A program made the position numbers and the translations under genes. This document shows, piece by piece, positions 14,627-22,220 of a DNA stretch of 22,734 bases (its first letter is position 1; each line of letters opens with the position of its first letter). The notes beneath the pieces are model-generated. The model ran no database searches. It saw nothing but the letters and a program-made list of their open reading frames with translations, and was not told the origin of the DNA. This stretch comes from Alphaproteobacteria bacterium. Lineage in GTDB: Bacteria; Pseudomonadota; Alphaproteobacteria; RF32; CAG-239. Location of the stretch: contig JAHHRI010000019.1 of NCBI GenBank assembly GCA_020025875.1, positions 1 through 22,734 on the forward strand, given 5' to 3'.

Positions 14627-16279
14627 ATGGCAGTAAAAGAAATAAAATTTGGCAGCGATGCTCGCGCAAAAATGCTTAAAGGTGTAGAAATTCTGGCTAA
14701 GACGGTAAAAGTAACGCTCGGTCCCAAAGGACGCAATGTTATTTTGGACAAGTCATACGGCGCTCCGAAAATTACCAAGGACGGTGTTTCCGTTGCCAAA
14801 GAAATTGAGTTGGCTGACAAGTTTGAAAATATGGGTGCTCAGCTGGTTAAAGAAGTGGCTCAAAAAACCGCCGACAAGGCAGGTGACGGAACCACAACCG
14901 CAACCGTTTTGGCAGAAGCCATCATCAACGAAGGTTGCAAGGCCGTTGCCGCCGGTATGAACCCGATGGATTTGAAACGCGGTATCGATATGGCGGTAGA
15001 TGCCGTTGTGGCTGATGTTAAATCTCGTTCAAAAGCTATTAAAACCTCGGAAGAAATTGCTCAAGTCGGCACCATTTCCGCCAACGGTGATCGCACAATC
15101 GGCGAATATTTGGCGCAGGCGATGGAAAAAGTGGGCAACGAAGGCGTGATTACGGTTGAAGATGCCAAAGGGCTGGAAACAGAATTGGAAGTGGTTGAAG
15201 GTATGCAATTTGACCGCGGTTATCTTTCTCCCTATTTTGTTACCAATCCGGAAAAAATGAACTGCGAGTTCGATAATCCATATATCTTGCTCTATGATAA
15301 AAAATTGAGCAATCTGCAAGCGATGATCCCCGTTTTGGAGGCGGTTGTTCAATCTTCTCGTCCGTTGTTGATCATTGCCGAAGATATCGAAGGCGAGGCT
15401 CTTGCCACTTTGGTTGTAAACCGTATTCGCGGCGGACTCAAAGTTTGTGCGGTTAAGGCTCCGGGGTTTGGCGACCGTCGCAAAGCCATGTTGGAAGATA
15501 TTGCCATTTTGACCGGTGGACAGGTTATTTCCGAAGATCTCGGCATGAAACTGGAAAATGTTACTTTGGCAGATCTCGGTACATGCAAGAAAGTTGAAGT
15601 TACCAAAGACGAAACCACGGTTATAGACGGCGATGGACAAAAAGACCTGATTAAGGCACGTGCCGATCAGATCCGTAAGCAGATCGAGGAAACGTCATCT
15701 GACTATGATCGGGAAAAATTGCAGGAACGCTTGGCTAAAATTTCCGGCGGTGTAGCCGTTATTAAAGTCGGCGGCGCTTCGGAAGTTGAGGTGAAAGAAA
15801 AGAAAGATCGTATAGACGATGCTTTGCACGCTACCCGCGCAGCCGTTAAAGAAGGCGTTGTCGCCGGCGGCGGTGTCGCGTTGCTGTATTCGCACAAGGC
15901 GTTGGAATCGCTTTCTCCTGCCAATCAGGATCAAAGAGTCGGTATTGATATTATTCGCAAGGCTATCCAAGCGCCGATTCGTCAGATTGTTGAAAATGCC
16001 GGTGTTGACGGAGCCGTTGTGGCGGGCAAGCTTATGGAAAGCACGGACACCAACTTTGGCTACAATGCACAAAGCGGCGAATATACCGATATGATCAAAG
16101 CAGGTATTGTCGACCCGACGGAAGTTGTCCGTACGGCTTTGCAAGATGCCGCTTCGGTTGCCGGTTTGTTGATTACAACCGAATCGATGGTTACGGAAGC
16201 ACCGCAAAAAGAATGTCATTGCGGTTGCGGCGGTGCCGGTGCCAATGCCGGCGGTATGCCCGGCGGTATGGGTTTCTAA
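14627..16279 (+). CDS. groL: Chaperonin GroEL
   Basis: A 550-residue GroEL, the 14-subunit ATP-driven folding chamber. The N-terminus includes VKVTLGPKGRNVILDKSYGAP and the ATP-site motif GDGTTTATVL. The C-terminal equatorial domain has VAGGGVALLY. The tail is unusual. After VTEAPQKE it reads CHCGCGG (C530, C532, C534), then a short GGMPGGMGF ending, instead of an uninterrupted GGM repeat. The tail projects into the folding cavity in known structures. It is co-transcribed with groES and followed 20 bases later by a strong terminator. Confidence 0.98.
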   Translation: MAVKEIKFGSDARAKMLKGVEILAKTVKVTLGPKGRNVILDKSYGAPKITKDGVSVAKEIELADKFENMGAQLVKEVAQKTADKAGDGTTTATVLAEAIINEGCKAVAAGMNPMDLKRGIDMAVDAVVADVKSRSKAIKTSEEIAQVGTISANGDRTIGEYLAQAMEKVGNEGVITVEDAKGLETELEVVEGMQFDRGYLSPYFVTNPEKMNCEFDNPYILLYDKKLSNLQAMIPVLEAVVQSSRPLLIIAEDIEGEALATLVVNRIRGGLKVCAVKAPGFGDRRKAMLEDIAILTGGQVISEDLGMKLENVTLADLGTCKKVEVTKDETTVIDGDGQKDLIKARADQIRKQIEETSSDYDREKLQERLAKISGGVAVIKVGGASEVEVKEKKDRIDDALHATRAAVKEGVVAGGGVALLYSHKALESLSPANQDQRVGIDIIRKAIQAPIRQIVENAGVDGAVVAGKLMESTDTNFGYNAQSGEYTDMIKAGIVDPTEVVRTALQDAASVAGLLITTESMVTEAPQKECHCGCGGAGANAGGMPGGMGF

Positions 16280-16299
16280 CACCTATTATCCCAATCGGC

Positions 16300-16335
16300 A
16301 AAAAGGAGAAGGTAAAAAGCCTTCTCCTTTTTTTG
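16300..16335 (+). terminator. Strong terminator of the groES-groEL operon
   Basis: AAAAAGGAGAAGG (16300-16312) pairs with CCTTCTCCTTTTT (from 16320) and continues into a run of T residues. It is placed just after the groEL stop. Confidence 0.93.
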
Positions 16336-16395
16336 TGGTAACGTCCTGTTTTTTTTATGGAGCCCTGTTTTTTAGGTGGTGTATAAAGCCGATAT

Positions 16396-16432
16396 AAAAA
16401 AAAGTCCCCGCGTTTGTTGCGGGGACTTTTTT
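16396..16432 (-). terminator. Terminator of the rpsF-rpsR-rplI operon
   Basis: A GC-rich core, AGTCCCCGC with GCGGGGACT, is extended by A and T arms on both sides (16396-16411 with 16419-16432) and loops seven bases. It lies 17 bases past the rplI stop and works in principle on both strands. Confidence 0.92.
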
Positions 16433-16448
16433 GTTTCTTTTCGGAAAA

Positions 16449-16934
16449 CTATTCTTTGTTAAAAGCGTTTTCCTGTTTTTTCGCTTCATCGTCCGTACGG
16501 GCAATGTTAACCAGAATGCTCTGGCTGACTTCGGGGTGCAGATTGATGTTAACCTGATAAACGCCGAGGTCTTTGATCGGGCGTTCGAGGTTGATAAAGC
16601 GACGTTCGATATTGACGCCGGCTTCTTTCATAGCCGAAGCAATGTCACGGATGGTGACAGAACCATAGAGCTGTCCGGTTTCGGCAGCCTGACGGATCAG
16701 CACGACTTTGAAGCCCTGCAATTCTTCAGACTGTTTGGAAGCGTTGTCGAACAAAGCTTTGTTGTGGGCTTCCAGTTCCGATTTCTGTTTTTCGTAAAAA
16801 GCCAAGTTTTCGGCAGTTGCGCGAAGAGCTTTTCTGGTCGGCAGCAGATAGTTGCGTGCGTAACCGTTTTTAACGCTTACTTTATCGCCCATTCTGCCCA
16901 GTTTGTTTACATGTTCCAAAAGAATAACTTCCAT
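16449..16934 (-). CDS. rplI: 50S ribosomal protein L9
   Basis: A 161-residue L9. The N-terminal RNA-binding domain MEVILLEHVNKLGRMGDKVSVKNGYARNYLLP is diagnostic. It is followed by the long charged linker helix (about 40-75) and the C-terminal domain with GQLYGSVTIRDIASA. A short charged tail (DDEAKKQENAFNKE) extends past the usual end at about 148 residues. It is the third gene of the operon, 11 bases after rpsR, with a TAAGGAG-type site. Confidence 0.98.
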   Translation of the reverse strand: MEVILLEHVNKLGRMGDKVSVKNGYARNYLLPTRKALRATAENLAFYEKQKSELEAHNKALFDNASKQSEELQGFKVVLIRQAAETGQLYGSVTIRDIASAMKEAGVNIERRFINLERPIKDLGVYQVNINLHPEVSQSILVNIARTDDEAKKQENAFNKE

Positions 16935-16945
16935 CTTATTTCTCC

Positions 16946-17173
16946 TTAGTTGGCGACAAACGGAAGCAGAGCAATGTAGCGGGCACGTTTGATAGCGCGG
17001 GCCAGTTCTCTTTGTTTCTTAGCGGAAACCGAAGTGATGCGGCTCGGTATAATTTTGCCTTTTTCCGAAATGTAGCGAGAAAGCAGCTTAACGTCTTTGT
17101 AATCGATTTTCATGCCGTCTTCGCCGGAAAACGGGCAGGATTTCTTTTTCTTAAAGAATACTTGTTTGTTCAT
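16946..17173 (-). CDS. rpsR: 30S ribosomal protein S18
   Basis: A 75-residue S18 with the expected core DYKDVKLLSRYISEKGKIIPSRITSVSAKKQRELARAIKRAR split across the family motif. The N-terminus has the KKKKSCPFSG element. The ATG at 17171-17173 lies nine bases after GGAG; a TTG two codons earlier is not needed. It pairs with S6 on the 30S platform and follows rpsF by six bases. Confidence 0.97.
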   Translation of the reverse strand: MNKQVFFKKKKSCPFSGEDGMKIDYKDVKLLSRYISEKGKIIPSRITSVSAKKQRELARAIKRARYIALLPFVAN

Positions 17174-17179
17174 GATCAA

Positions 17180-17515
17180 TTACTCCGCTTCTTCAGTTTC
17201 TTTTTCTTCAGCGGCAACGCCTTCCGAGAATTCGTCGACGCGGATGGTCATATAACGAATGATATCTTCGTTAAAGTGCATGATTCTTTCATACTCTGCA
17301 ATGGCATGAGCCGGAGCGGAAATGTTCATGATAACATAGTGACCTTTGCGGTTTTTCTTGATGCGGTAAGCCAGGGTTTTCAGTCCCCAGTTATCGACTC
17401 TTACAACCTCGCCGCCTTCTTTCTTAATAACTTCGGACAGATCCGAAACAATGTTATTAACCTGAGAGGTGCCGAGATCCTGACGTGCGATCAGCACGCT
17501 TTCGTACTTTTGCAT
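17180..17515 (-). CDS. rpsF: 30S ribosomal protein S6
   Basis: A 111-residue S6. It opens MQKYESVLIARQDLGTSQV and has the conserved WGLKTLAYRIKKNRKGHYV segment, followed by RIMHFNEDIIRYMTIRVDE. It ends in the acidic tail (AAEEKETEEAE) common in S6. The ATG at 17513-17515 is preceded by AAGGAG at nine bases; a longer frame to 17545 adds ten non-conserved residues and was rejected. It is the first gene of the operon, behind a structured leader. Confidence 0.97.
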   Translation of the reverse strand: MQKYESVLIARQDLGTSQVNNIVSDLSEVIKKEGGEVVRVDNWGLKTLAYRIKKNRKGHYVIMNISAPAHAIAEYERIMHFNEDIIRYMTIRVDEFSEGVAAEEKETEEAE

Positions 17516-17613
17516 TAATTGTATCTCCTTGTGGATTCTCAACAATGTTCTCTCCGTAAAGCGGAGAAAACGGGTTTTTGTATAGCCAAGGCCGAAGGCT
17601 TTGGCAAGGGACG
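17516..17613 (-). promoter_or_regulatory. Structured 5' leader of the rpsF operon
   Basis: Between the predicted start of transcription and the rpsF ATG the minus strand forms two hairpins. One is 17585-17605 (nine-pair stem with one mismatch, three-base loop). The other is 17551-17567 (TCTCCG with CGGAGA, five-base loop). An S6-S18 complex is known to bind a leader motif with an exposed CCG in many bacteria, and this is a candidate for such feedback control. I could not match the consensus fold by eye. Confidence 0.45.
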
Positions 17614-17619
17614 CTGCTT

Positions 17620-17647
17620 ACTATAGCGTAAAAGTTTATTTTGGCAA
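17620..17647 (-). promoter_or_regulatory. Sigma-70 promoter of the rpsF operon
   Basis: On the minus strand TTGCCA (17642-17647, 5 of 6) is followed by 16 bases and TATAGT (17620-17625, 5 of 6). The remaining sequence between here and the next plus-strand promoter (17648-17773) shows no supported gene. Confidence 0.75.
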
Positions 17648-17773
17648 GTTTTTTTTATGAAGATCTGCTTTGCGGGGATAATCGGCCACCGCTTATGCCG
17701 TTTGGCGCGGCAAAAGAGCCTGAAGGTTGTGTTCTAAGCGTAAAAAAAGCTCAAAAAACGGCTACAAAATTTA

Positions 17774-17801
17774 TTGCAAATAAATATAAATGCCTTATTA
17801 T
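17774..17801 (+). promoter_or_regulatory. Promoter of the lipoprotein-comM-mosaic protein operon
   Basis: TTGCAA (17774-17779), a 16-base spacer and TATTAT (17796-17801, 5 of 6) lie 32 bases before the lipoprotein ATG in AT-rich sequence. Confidence 0.6.
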
Positions 17802-17833
17802 GAGAAAAAATATCTTAAAACAAGGATGAAAAG

Positions 17834-18175
17834 ATGAAGGCAAAACTGATTGCATTGGGGGCGGCGTCAATGTTGGCGCTTGGTGCCTGTTCGTCAACTT
17901 TCACAGATAACGAGTCTGCCGAGGTCATTTTGCTCGGAAATGAGCCGCAGAATATGCAGCCGGTGATTTTGTTGCAGCACCAAACTTCCGGCAAACTGGC
18001 GTGCTGCCGCGATACCGCGGACGTAACTGCGGAAGAATGTGCCCGTGTGCTGGAAGCTCAATGTTTTGTCCGTGTTCAGAATTTGCCATATCGTCCTGCC
18101 AAATACGATTTTCTCACGACTGACACTTATCCCACCCGCCGCTGGAGAGAGAACGAAAAAGCACCAAGGTGGTAG
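17834..18175 (+). CDS. Small lipoprotein of unknown function
   Basis: A 113-residue protein with a lipoprotein signal: MKAKLIALGAASMLALGAC, lipobox LGAC with C19 as the lipidated cysteine, then SS. The +2 serine fits outer-membrane sorting by the rule known in E. coli. The mature part has four further cysteines (LACCRD, EECARV, AQCFV), enough for two disulfides, and ends in a basic and aromatic tail (RRWRENEKAPRW). No family is recognised. AAGGA precedes the ATG at ten bases. The comM ATG begins three bases after the stop, so the two are probably translated from one mRNA. Confidence 0.85.
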   Translation: MKAKLIALGAASMLALGACSSTFTDNESAEVILLGNEPQNMQPVILLQHQTSGKLACCRDTADVTAEECARVLEAQCFVRVQNLPYRPAKYDFLTTDTYPTRRWRENEKAPRW

Positions 18176-18178
18176 CTG

Positions 18179-19708
18179 ATGCTGTCTAGGGTTAACACCG
18201 TTGCTTTTAACGGGCTGGAAATCTTAAATGTGGAGCTTCAGGTGCAAATTTCGTCAGGGTTGCCGGCCTTTACCATTGTCGGTTTGCCCGATAAGGCGGT
18301 TGCCGAAAGTCGGGAGCGGATTCGCGCGGCCTTTACCGCTCTCGGATTGAAACTGCCTGCCAAAAGAATTACCGTTAACCTGTCTCCTGCCGATTTGCTG
18401 AAAGAAGGATCGCATTTTGATTTGCCGATGGCTCTCGGCTTGTTGGTCGGCATGGAGGTGATTCCGCAAGAAAAAATATCTTCCTACATTGCGCTCGGCG
18501 AACTTGGTTTGGACGGCAGATTGGTTAATATCAACGGGGTGCTGCCGGCAGCCATGGCCGCCAAACGGCAGGGGTGGGGCGTTATCTGTCCCGAAGCGCA
18601 AGGCAGCGAGGCCATCTGGGCAGGAGTGTCCGATATTTTGGCGGCACATTCTTTGCTGCAGCTTATCAATTTTTTTCGGGGTAACGGGGAAATTCTTTTT
18701 CCGCAAGCCAAGCGTCGCGAAAGCGACAGTTTGTCGGCAGACATGAAAGATGTTAAAGGGCAGGAAACAGCCAAGCGCGCCTTGGAAATTGCCGCCGCCG
18801 GTGCGCATAACCTGATTATGTCGGGACCGCCGGGAGCAGGCAAGTCGATGTTGGCAGCCCGTCTGCCGTCGATTTTGCCGCCGATGACAACCGAAGAAGC
18901 CATTGAAACCAGCATGATACATTCGATTGCCGGCGAGCTGAAAGACGGATCCGTCAGTTTTGAACGGCCGTTTCGCGATCCGCACCACAGCGCCTCGACG
19001 CCGGCTTTGGTCGGCGGCGGACGTAAGGTGCGTCCGGGAGAAATTTCGCTTGCCCACAACGGTATTTTGTTTTTAGACGAGTTGCCGGAGTTTGCCCGAC
19101 CGACACTTGAGGCACTGAGGCAACCGTTGGAAAACGGCAGCATTGCTGTTTCTCGGGTGAATGCTCACACCGTGTTTCCCGCCCGCTTTCAGCTGGTGGC
19201 GGCAATGAATCCCTGTCGTTGCGGCAATTTTGGCCATGCCGCTCAAGAATGCAGCCGCGCCCCGAAATGCGTGGAAGAATATCGCGCCCGTATTTCCGGA
19301 CCGCTGTTAGATCGGATTGATATTCAAATTGAAGTGCCGGCGGTCAATCCGTGGGAGCTGGCAGATGTCAAATCCGGAGAAAGCTCTCGGGAAATTCGCA
19401 AACGTGTTCTTGCCGCGCGGGAAATTCAGAAAAAACGCTTTGCGGCTTTCGGCAGTCCTTCGCTTTTGACCAACTCGCAGCTTAAGGGCGAAATGTTGGA
19501 ACAGGCGGCAGAGCTTGATAACGAGGCAAAAACACTGCTTTTGGCTTATGCCGAACGCAGCGGAATGTCTGCGCGCGCCTATCATCGCACTTTGCGGGTG
19601 GCAAGGACAATTGCGGACTTGCAAAATGAAAATAAATTGCTTAGAATACACATTGCCGAGGCTCTGTCGTTGCGATGGAAAACGCCTGACTATCAATCTA
19701 GGAGATAA
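18179..19708 (+). CDS. comM: ComM/YifB family AAA+ ATPase (Mg-chelatase-like)
   Basis: A 509-residue YifB/ComM protein of standard length. The N-terminal ComM domain starts at VAFNGLEILNVELQVQISSGLPAF and includes GLPDKAVAESRERIRAA. The AAA+ module has Walker A GPPGAGKS at 216-223, Walker B ILFLDELPEF, and the MNPCRCGNFGH segment with further cysteines (QECSRAPKC). The C-terminal domain includes SARAYHRTLRVARTIADL. In Vibrio, ComM is a hexameric helicase that promotes branch migration during natural transformation. Its wide distribution suggests a general recombination role. The ribosome-binding site is modest (AAGGTGG at eight or more bases). The stop lies six bases before the next gene. Confidence 0.95.
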   Translation: MLSRVNTVAFNGLEILNVELQVQISSGLPAFTIVGLPDKAVAESRERIRAAFTALGLKLPAKRITVNLSPADLLKEGSHFDLPMALGLLVGMEVIPQEKISSYIALGELGLDGRLVNINGVLPAAMAAKRQGWGVICPEAQGSEAIWAGVSDILAAHSLLQLINFFRGNGEILFPQAKRRESDSLSADMKDVKGQETAKRALEIAAAGAHNLIMSGPPGAGKSMLAARLPSILPPMTTEEAIETSMIHSIAGELKDGSVSFERPFRDPHHSASTPALVGGGRKVRPGEISLAHNGILFLDELPEFARPTLEALRQPLENGSIAVSRVNAHTVFPARFQLVAAMNPCRCGNFGHAAQECSRAPKCVEEYRARISGPLLDRIDIQIEVPAVNPWELADVKSGESSREIRKRVLAAREIQKKRFAAFGSPSLLTNSQLKGEMLEQAAELDNEAKTLLLAYAERSGMSARAYHRTLRVARTIADLQNENKLLRIHIAEALSLRWKTPDYQSRR

Positions 19709-19714
19709 AAAATA

Positions 19715-22180
19715 ATGCAGAATTTAACAACCCTCAAAACAGCTTTTTTCGCCGTTCTGTTAACGCTGCCGGCACTGCCTGTCGCCGCCAAGTGTTCTGC
19801 CGACGGCGATTGTCCGCAGATGATTGAAGATTGTGCCTGTCCGCAGCAGATGGGACGCGGCGAAGATTGCGCCTGCCCGCAGGTTAAAACGGTAGAAACC
19901 AGACAGTCCGGCGGATGCATTCAGGCGGCATCTGAAAACGGTTCGTGCGCGACGACAAAACCCGTTGTCTATACGGCGGCACCGCAAGCGGAAGAATTTA
20001 GAATGTCTGCCCGTCAACAGTTGTTTGCCGAATCGGGTGAAGTCAAAGAAGACCGCGACGGCAGCATTTTCGGCGGCGGCCCTTGTGTGACTTGCGACAG
20101 AAACGGCAGTATTTTCGGCGGCGGTCCCTGCAAAACCTGCGATAAGAACGGCAGTATTTTCGGCGGAGCTCCCTGCAACGGTCCGGCTTGCCGCCAAGAA
20201 AAAATAAACCCCAAATATATTCAAAACTATGTCGTTTATGATGACAGTCTTTACAGCGCGGTACATCGTCAGTGCGGCGATTTTGCTCCGTTGGAGTTGG
20301 AGTGGGTGGATTTTCGTCTTAAAAACGGTATGGATAACAACAGTTATTCCCGCAAACTCGGAAAATATCGTTTTCGTATTTTCGGCTGCCGCCGCGATAC
20401 GAAAAATGCTGTTTTGAATGAGGGCAGAATCCTTGAAAAAGATATGAACTTCATCGAAATTTTTGATGATATGGTTTCTGACTGCTACAAAGTGGTCAAA
20501 ACCCCGAACGATTTGTGCCTGAAAGCAGACAGCCCGCTGCCGGAATATGTGCTGACCGCGGAAATTGTCGATTACTATATGAATTTGTGCGATGAATATA
20601 ACTGGGACGAAGCCAAAAAAGAAAACAAGAGAATGGGCTCGTCGGAAATGACCGTTGTTTGGCGCTTGATGGATTTGACCAAAACCAATGTGCTGTGGAA
20701 AGGTAAAAGCGTGGGCTACGGTGAAGTTGAAGACGGCGAGTACAATGGCGAAATTGTGTTGATCGAACGTGCGTTTGCCGATGCGGTTGACAATCTTCGG
20801 AATCTGCCCGGTTTTGAAGAACAGTTGTCTAAGCGCTTGTCGGCGGAAGAACTGCAAAGACAGCGCAATATGCTGATTGACTTGCAAAGACAGATGGATC
20901 CGATCAAATGTCAGTTTAGCGAAGATGTTAAAGTTGTGGAAGATTCCGGTGTTGTTTCAAGCGGATACGGCATGAACGAAGGTTGGATTAATGTTCCCCA
21001 AGCTCAACTGGTTAACGGCAAGGTTGTTGAAAACTCCGGTTCCGCATCTTCGGGGTTCGGCGTGGCGGAAAGCCGCAATATCACCGAGCTGCAGATGGTG
21101 GACGGCCAAATTGTTGAGAGTTCGGGGGTTGTGTCTGCCGGATCTGGAGCCGCAGAGGGCAGCAATGTTACCGAACTGCAGTTGGTCGACGGGCAGATTG
21201 TCGAAATTTCAGGCGTTGCCGCATCCGGTTACGGTATGGTCGAAGACAGCCAGACGACAGAAATAATTGCCACCGGAGGCGTGATTGAGAACGGGGGCGT
21301 TATTGAAAACGGCGGGGTCGTTGAGAACGGAGGCATGATTGAAGGTGCGGTGGTTGAAAATTCCGGCGCAGTATCCGATGGTTCCGTTTTGTACGAGGTG
21401 GAGGCTCTTGAACCAATGCCGAACGATATATCCGCCATGATTGAAGGTGACAGCCTGTGTATTATGGAACAGCCCGACTACGACAACATGGGACCCGAAA
21501 ACGTCTATAAAGTCAGAACGGCAGTGGTTTCCGTCGTTAATGCCAAAGGCAAAAAAGGTGCCGGTCTGCTGATCTCGGAACAGTTTGTTATGACTTCTGC
21601 CGATTTGGTCGATCGTCTGAATAATTCTTATGCGCTGGAAACAATCAACGGCAAAAAGCTTAAGGCTCGCGCTTTCCGTATTAATCTGAAGAAAAACACG
21701 GCTTTGCTGGTTCTTGACAAGCCGACACAATATACTCCGTTGTCGCTTAATTTGGAATTGCCGGCAGTCAATAAAGACAACTTTATGACCTTGGGGCTGC
21801 TCAACTTTGCCGAAGGTGAAAGTGAGGGATATTTGGAAACCGGCGGAAAGGTCAGCGGTTATCGTTATGATCAAGACGGTGTTTCACAAATGGTGATTGA
21901 TACTTTTGTTCAGAGCGCCACCATCGGCGGCGTGTTGATTGACGAAAACGGTCGGATTACCGGCATGGCTCACACTTCGCGCCCGATTAAGGACGGTCCT
22001 GATCTGTTCTTGCCGATTGAAACAGCAATGAAAAGTTTGGGTGTGAGCATTTGTGGTAAACAATTTCCGCAGTCAAAACCGAAGCCGCAGAAGTCGTGGC
22101 GGCAGAAGTCGATTGCTCCGCTGATTGAAACTACGGTTCAAAAAGCGCCGGAAGCAATGGACAGCAAAGAACGCAAATAG
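19715..22180 (+). CDS. Exported repeat mosaic protein with a degenerate trypsin-like domain
   Basis: An 821-residue protein, unrecognised as a whole. Residues 1-25 form a signal peptide ending ALPVAA. Residues 26-80 are Cys-rich with EDCACPQ twice. Residues 113-159 hold three 15-residue GSIFGGGPC repeats. Residues 160-400 form a globular domain with paired strands (YVLTAEIVDYY, MTVVWRLMDL, VLWKGKSVGYGE) like small lipoprotein folds. Residues 407-545 are VVE-type repeats. Residues 600-770 align with the trypsin/HtrA fold (GAGLLIS, TSADLV, NTALLVL, TGGKVSG, GGVLIDENGRITGM). The H-D-S positions read D630, N661 and I737, so it should lack protease activity. A basic 40-residue tail follows. AGGAG overlaps the comM stop. 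Likely periplasmic or surface located. Confidence 0.85.
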   Translation: MQNLTTLKTAFFAVLLTLPALPVAAKCSADGDCPQMIEDCACPQQMGRGEDCACPQVKTVETRQSGGCIQAASENGSCATTKPVVYTAAPQAEEFRMSARQQLFAESGEVKEDRDGSIFGGGPCVTCDRNGSIFGGGPCKTCDKNGSIFGGAPCNGPACRQEKINPKYIQNYVVYDDSLYSAVHRQCGDFAPLELEWVDFRLKNGMDNNSYSRKLGKYRFRIFGCRRDTKNAVLNEGRILEKDMNFIEIFDDMVSDCYKVVKTPNDLCLKADSPLPEYVLTAEIVDYYMNLCDEYNWDEAKKENKRMGSSEMTVVWRLMDLTKTNVLWKGKSVGYGEVEDGEYNGEIVLIERAFADAVDNLRNLPGFEEQLSKRLSAEELQRQRNMLIDLQRQMDPIKCQFSEDVKVVEDSGVVSSGYGMNEGWINVPQAQLVNGKVVENSGSASSGFGVAESRNITELQMVDGQIVESSGVVSAGSGAAEGSNVTELQLVDGQIVEISGVAASGYGMVEDSQTTEIIATGGVIENGGVIENGGVVENGGMIEGAVVENSGAVSDGSVLYEVEALEPMPNDISAMIEGDSLCIMEQPDYDNMGPENVYKVRTAVVSVVNAKGKKGAGLLISEQFVMTSADLVDRLNNSYALETINGKKLKARAFRINLKKNTALLVLDKPTQYTPLSLNLELPAVNKDNFMTLGLLNFAEGESEGYLETGGKVSGYRYDQDGVSQMVIDTFVQSATIGGVLIDENGRITGMAHTSRPIKDGPDLFLPIETAMKSLGVSICGKQFPQSKPKPQKSWRQKSIAPLIETTVQKAPEAMDSKERK
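20051..20191 (+). repeat. Three tandem 45-base coding repeats (GSIFGGGPC units)
   Basis: Units at 20051-20095, 20096-20140 and 20141-20191 encode D-x-D/N-G-S-I-F-G-G-G/A-P-C followed by x-T-C or a slightly longer C-terminal end. The protein period is 15 residues, and the third unit carries two extra residues before its last cysteine. Synonymous differences between units show that protein sequence, not DNA, is conserved. Confidence 0.9.
20933..21349 (+). repeat. VVE-type repeats: four units of about 29 residues, then short 6-residue units
   Basis: Residues 407-436, 437-465, 466-494 and 495-522 each begin VVE or IVE, continue x-SG-x-x-SSG-x-G, and end in L-V-D/N-G-Q/K. They are followed by VIENGG, VIENGG, VVENGG and MIEGA (523-545) and a last partial VVENSGAVSDGS. 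The units diverge in DNA but keep length and glycine positions. The pattern resembles beta-helical repeats of AIDA-type adhesins, which is an inference. Confidence 0.85.
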
Positions 22181-22190
22181 CGGATCAATA

Positions 22191-22220
22191 AAAAAAGGGG
22201 GATAAGCTTCCCCCTTTTTT
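22191..22220 (+). terminator. Terminator of the lipoprotein-comM-mosaic protein operon
   Basis: AAAAAAGGGGG (22191-22201) pairs with CCCCCTTTTTT (22210-22220) across an eight-base loop, 10 bases past the stop codon. It is symmetrical and could act on both strands. Confidence 0.92.

Noticed and set aside
17641..17829. 62-codon plus-strand frame with a TTG start
   Set aside because: It begins inside the divergent rpsF promoter, spans the lipoprotein promoter, and has no ribosome-binding site.
19760..20887. 375-codon minus-strand open frame
   Set aside because: It is antisense to the mosaic protein gene, whose signal peptide, repeats and ribosome-binding site clearly support the plus strand.
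20933..21349. CRISPR-like or mobile repeat array
   Set aside because: The repeats are in frame inside a coding sequence, vary in DNA and lack spacers; they are protein repeats.
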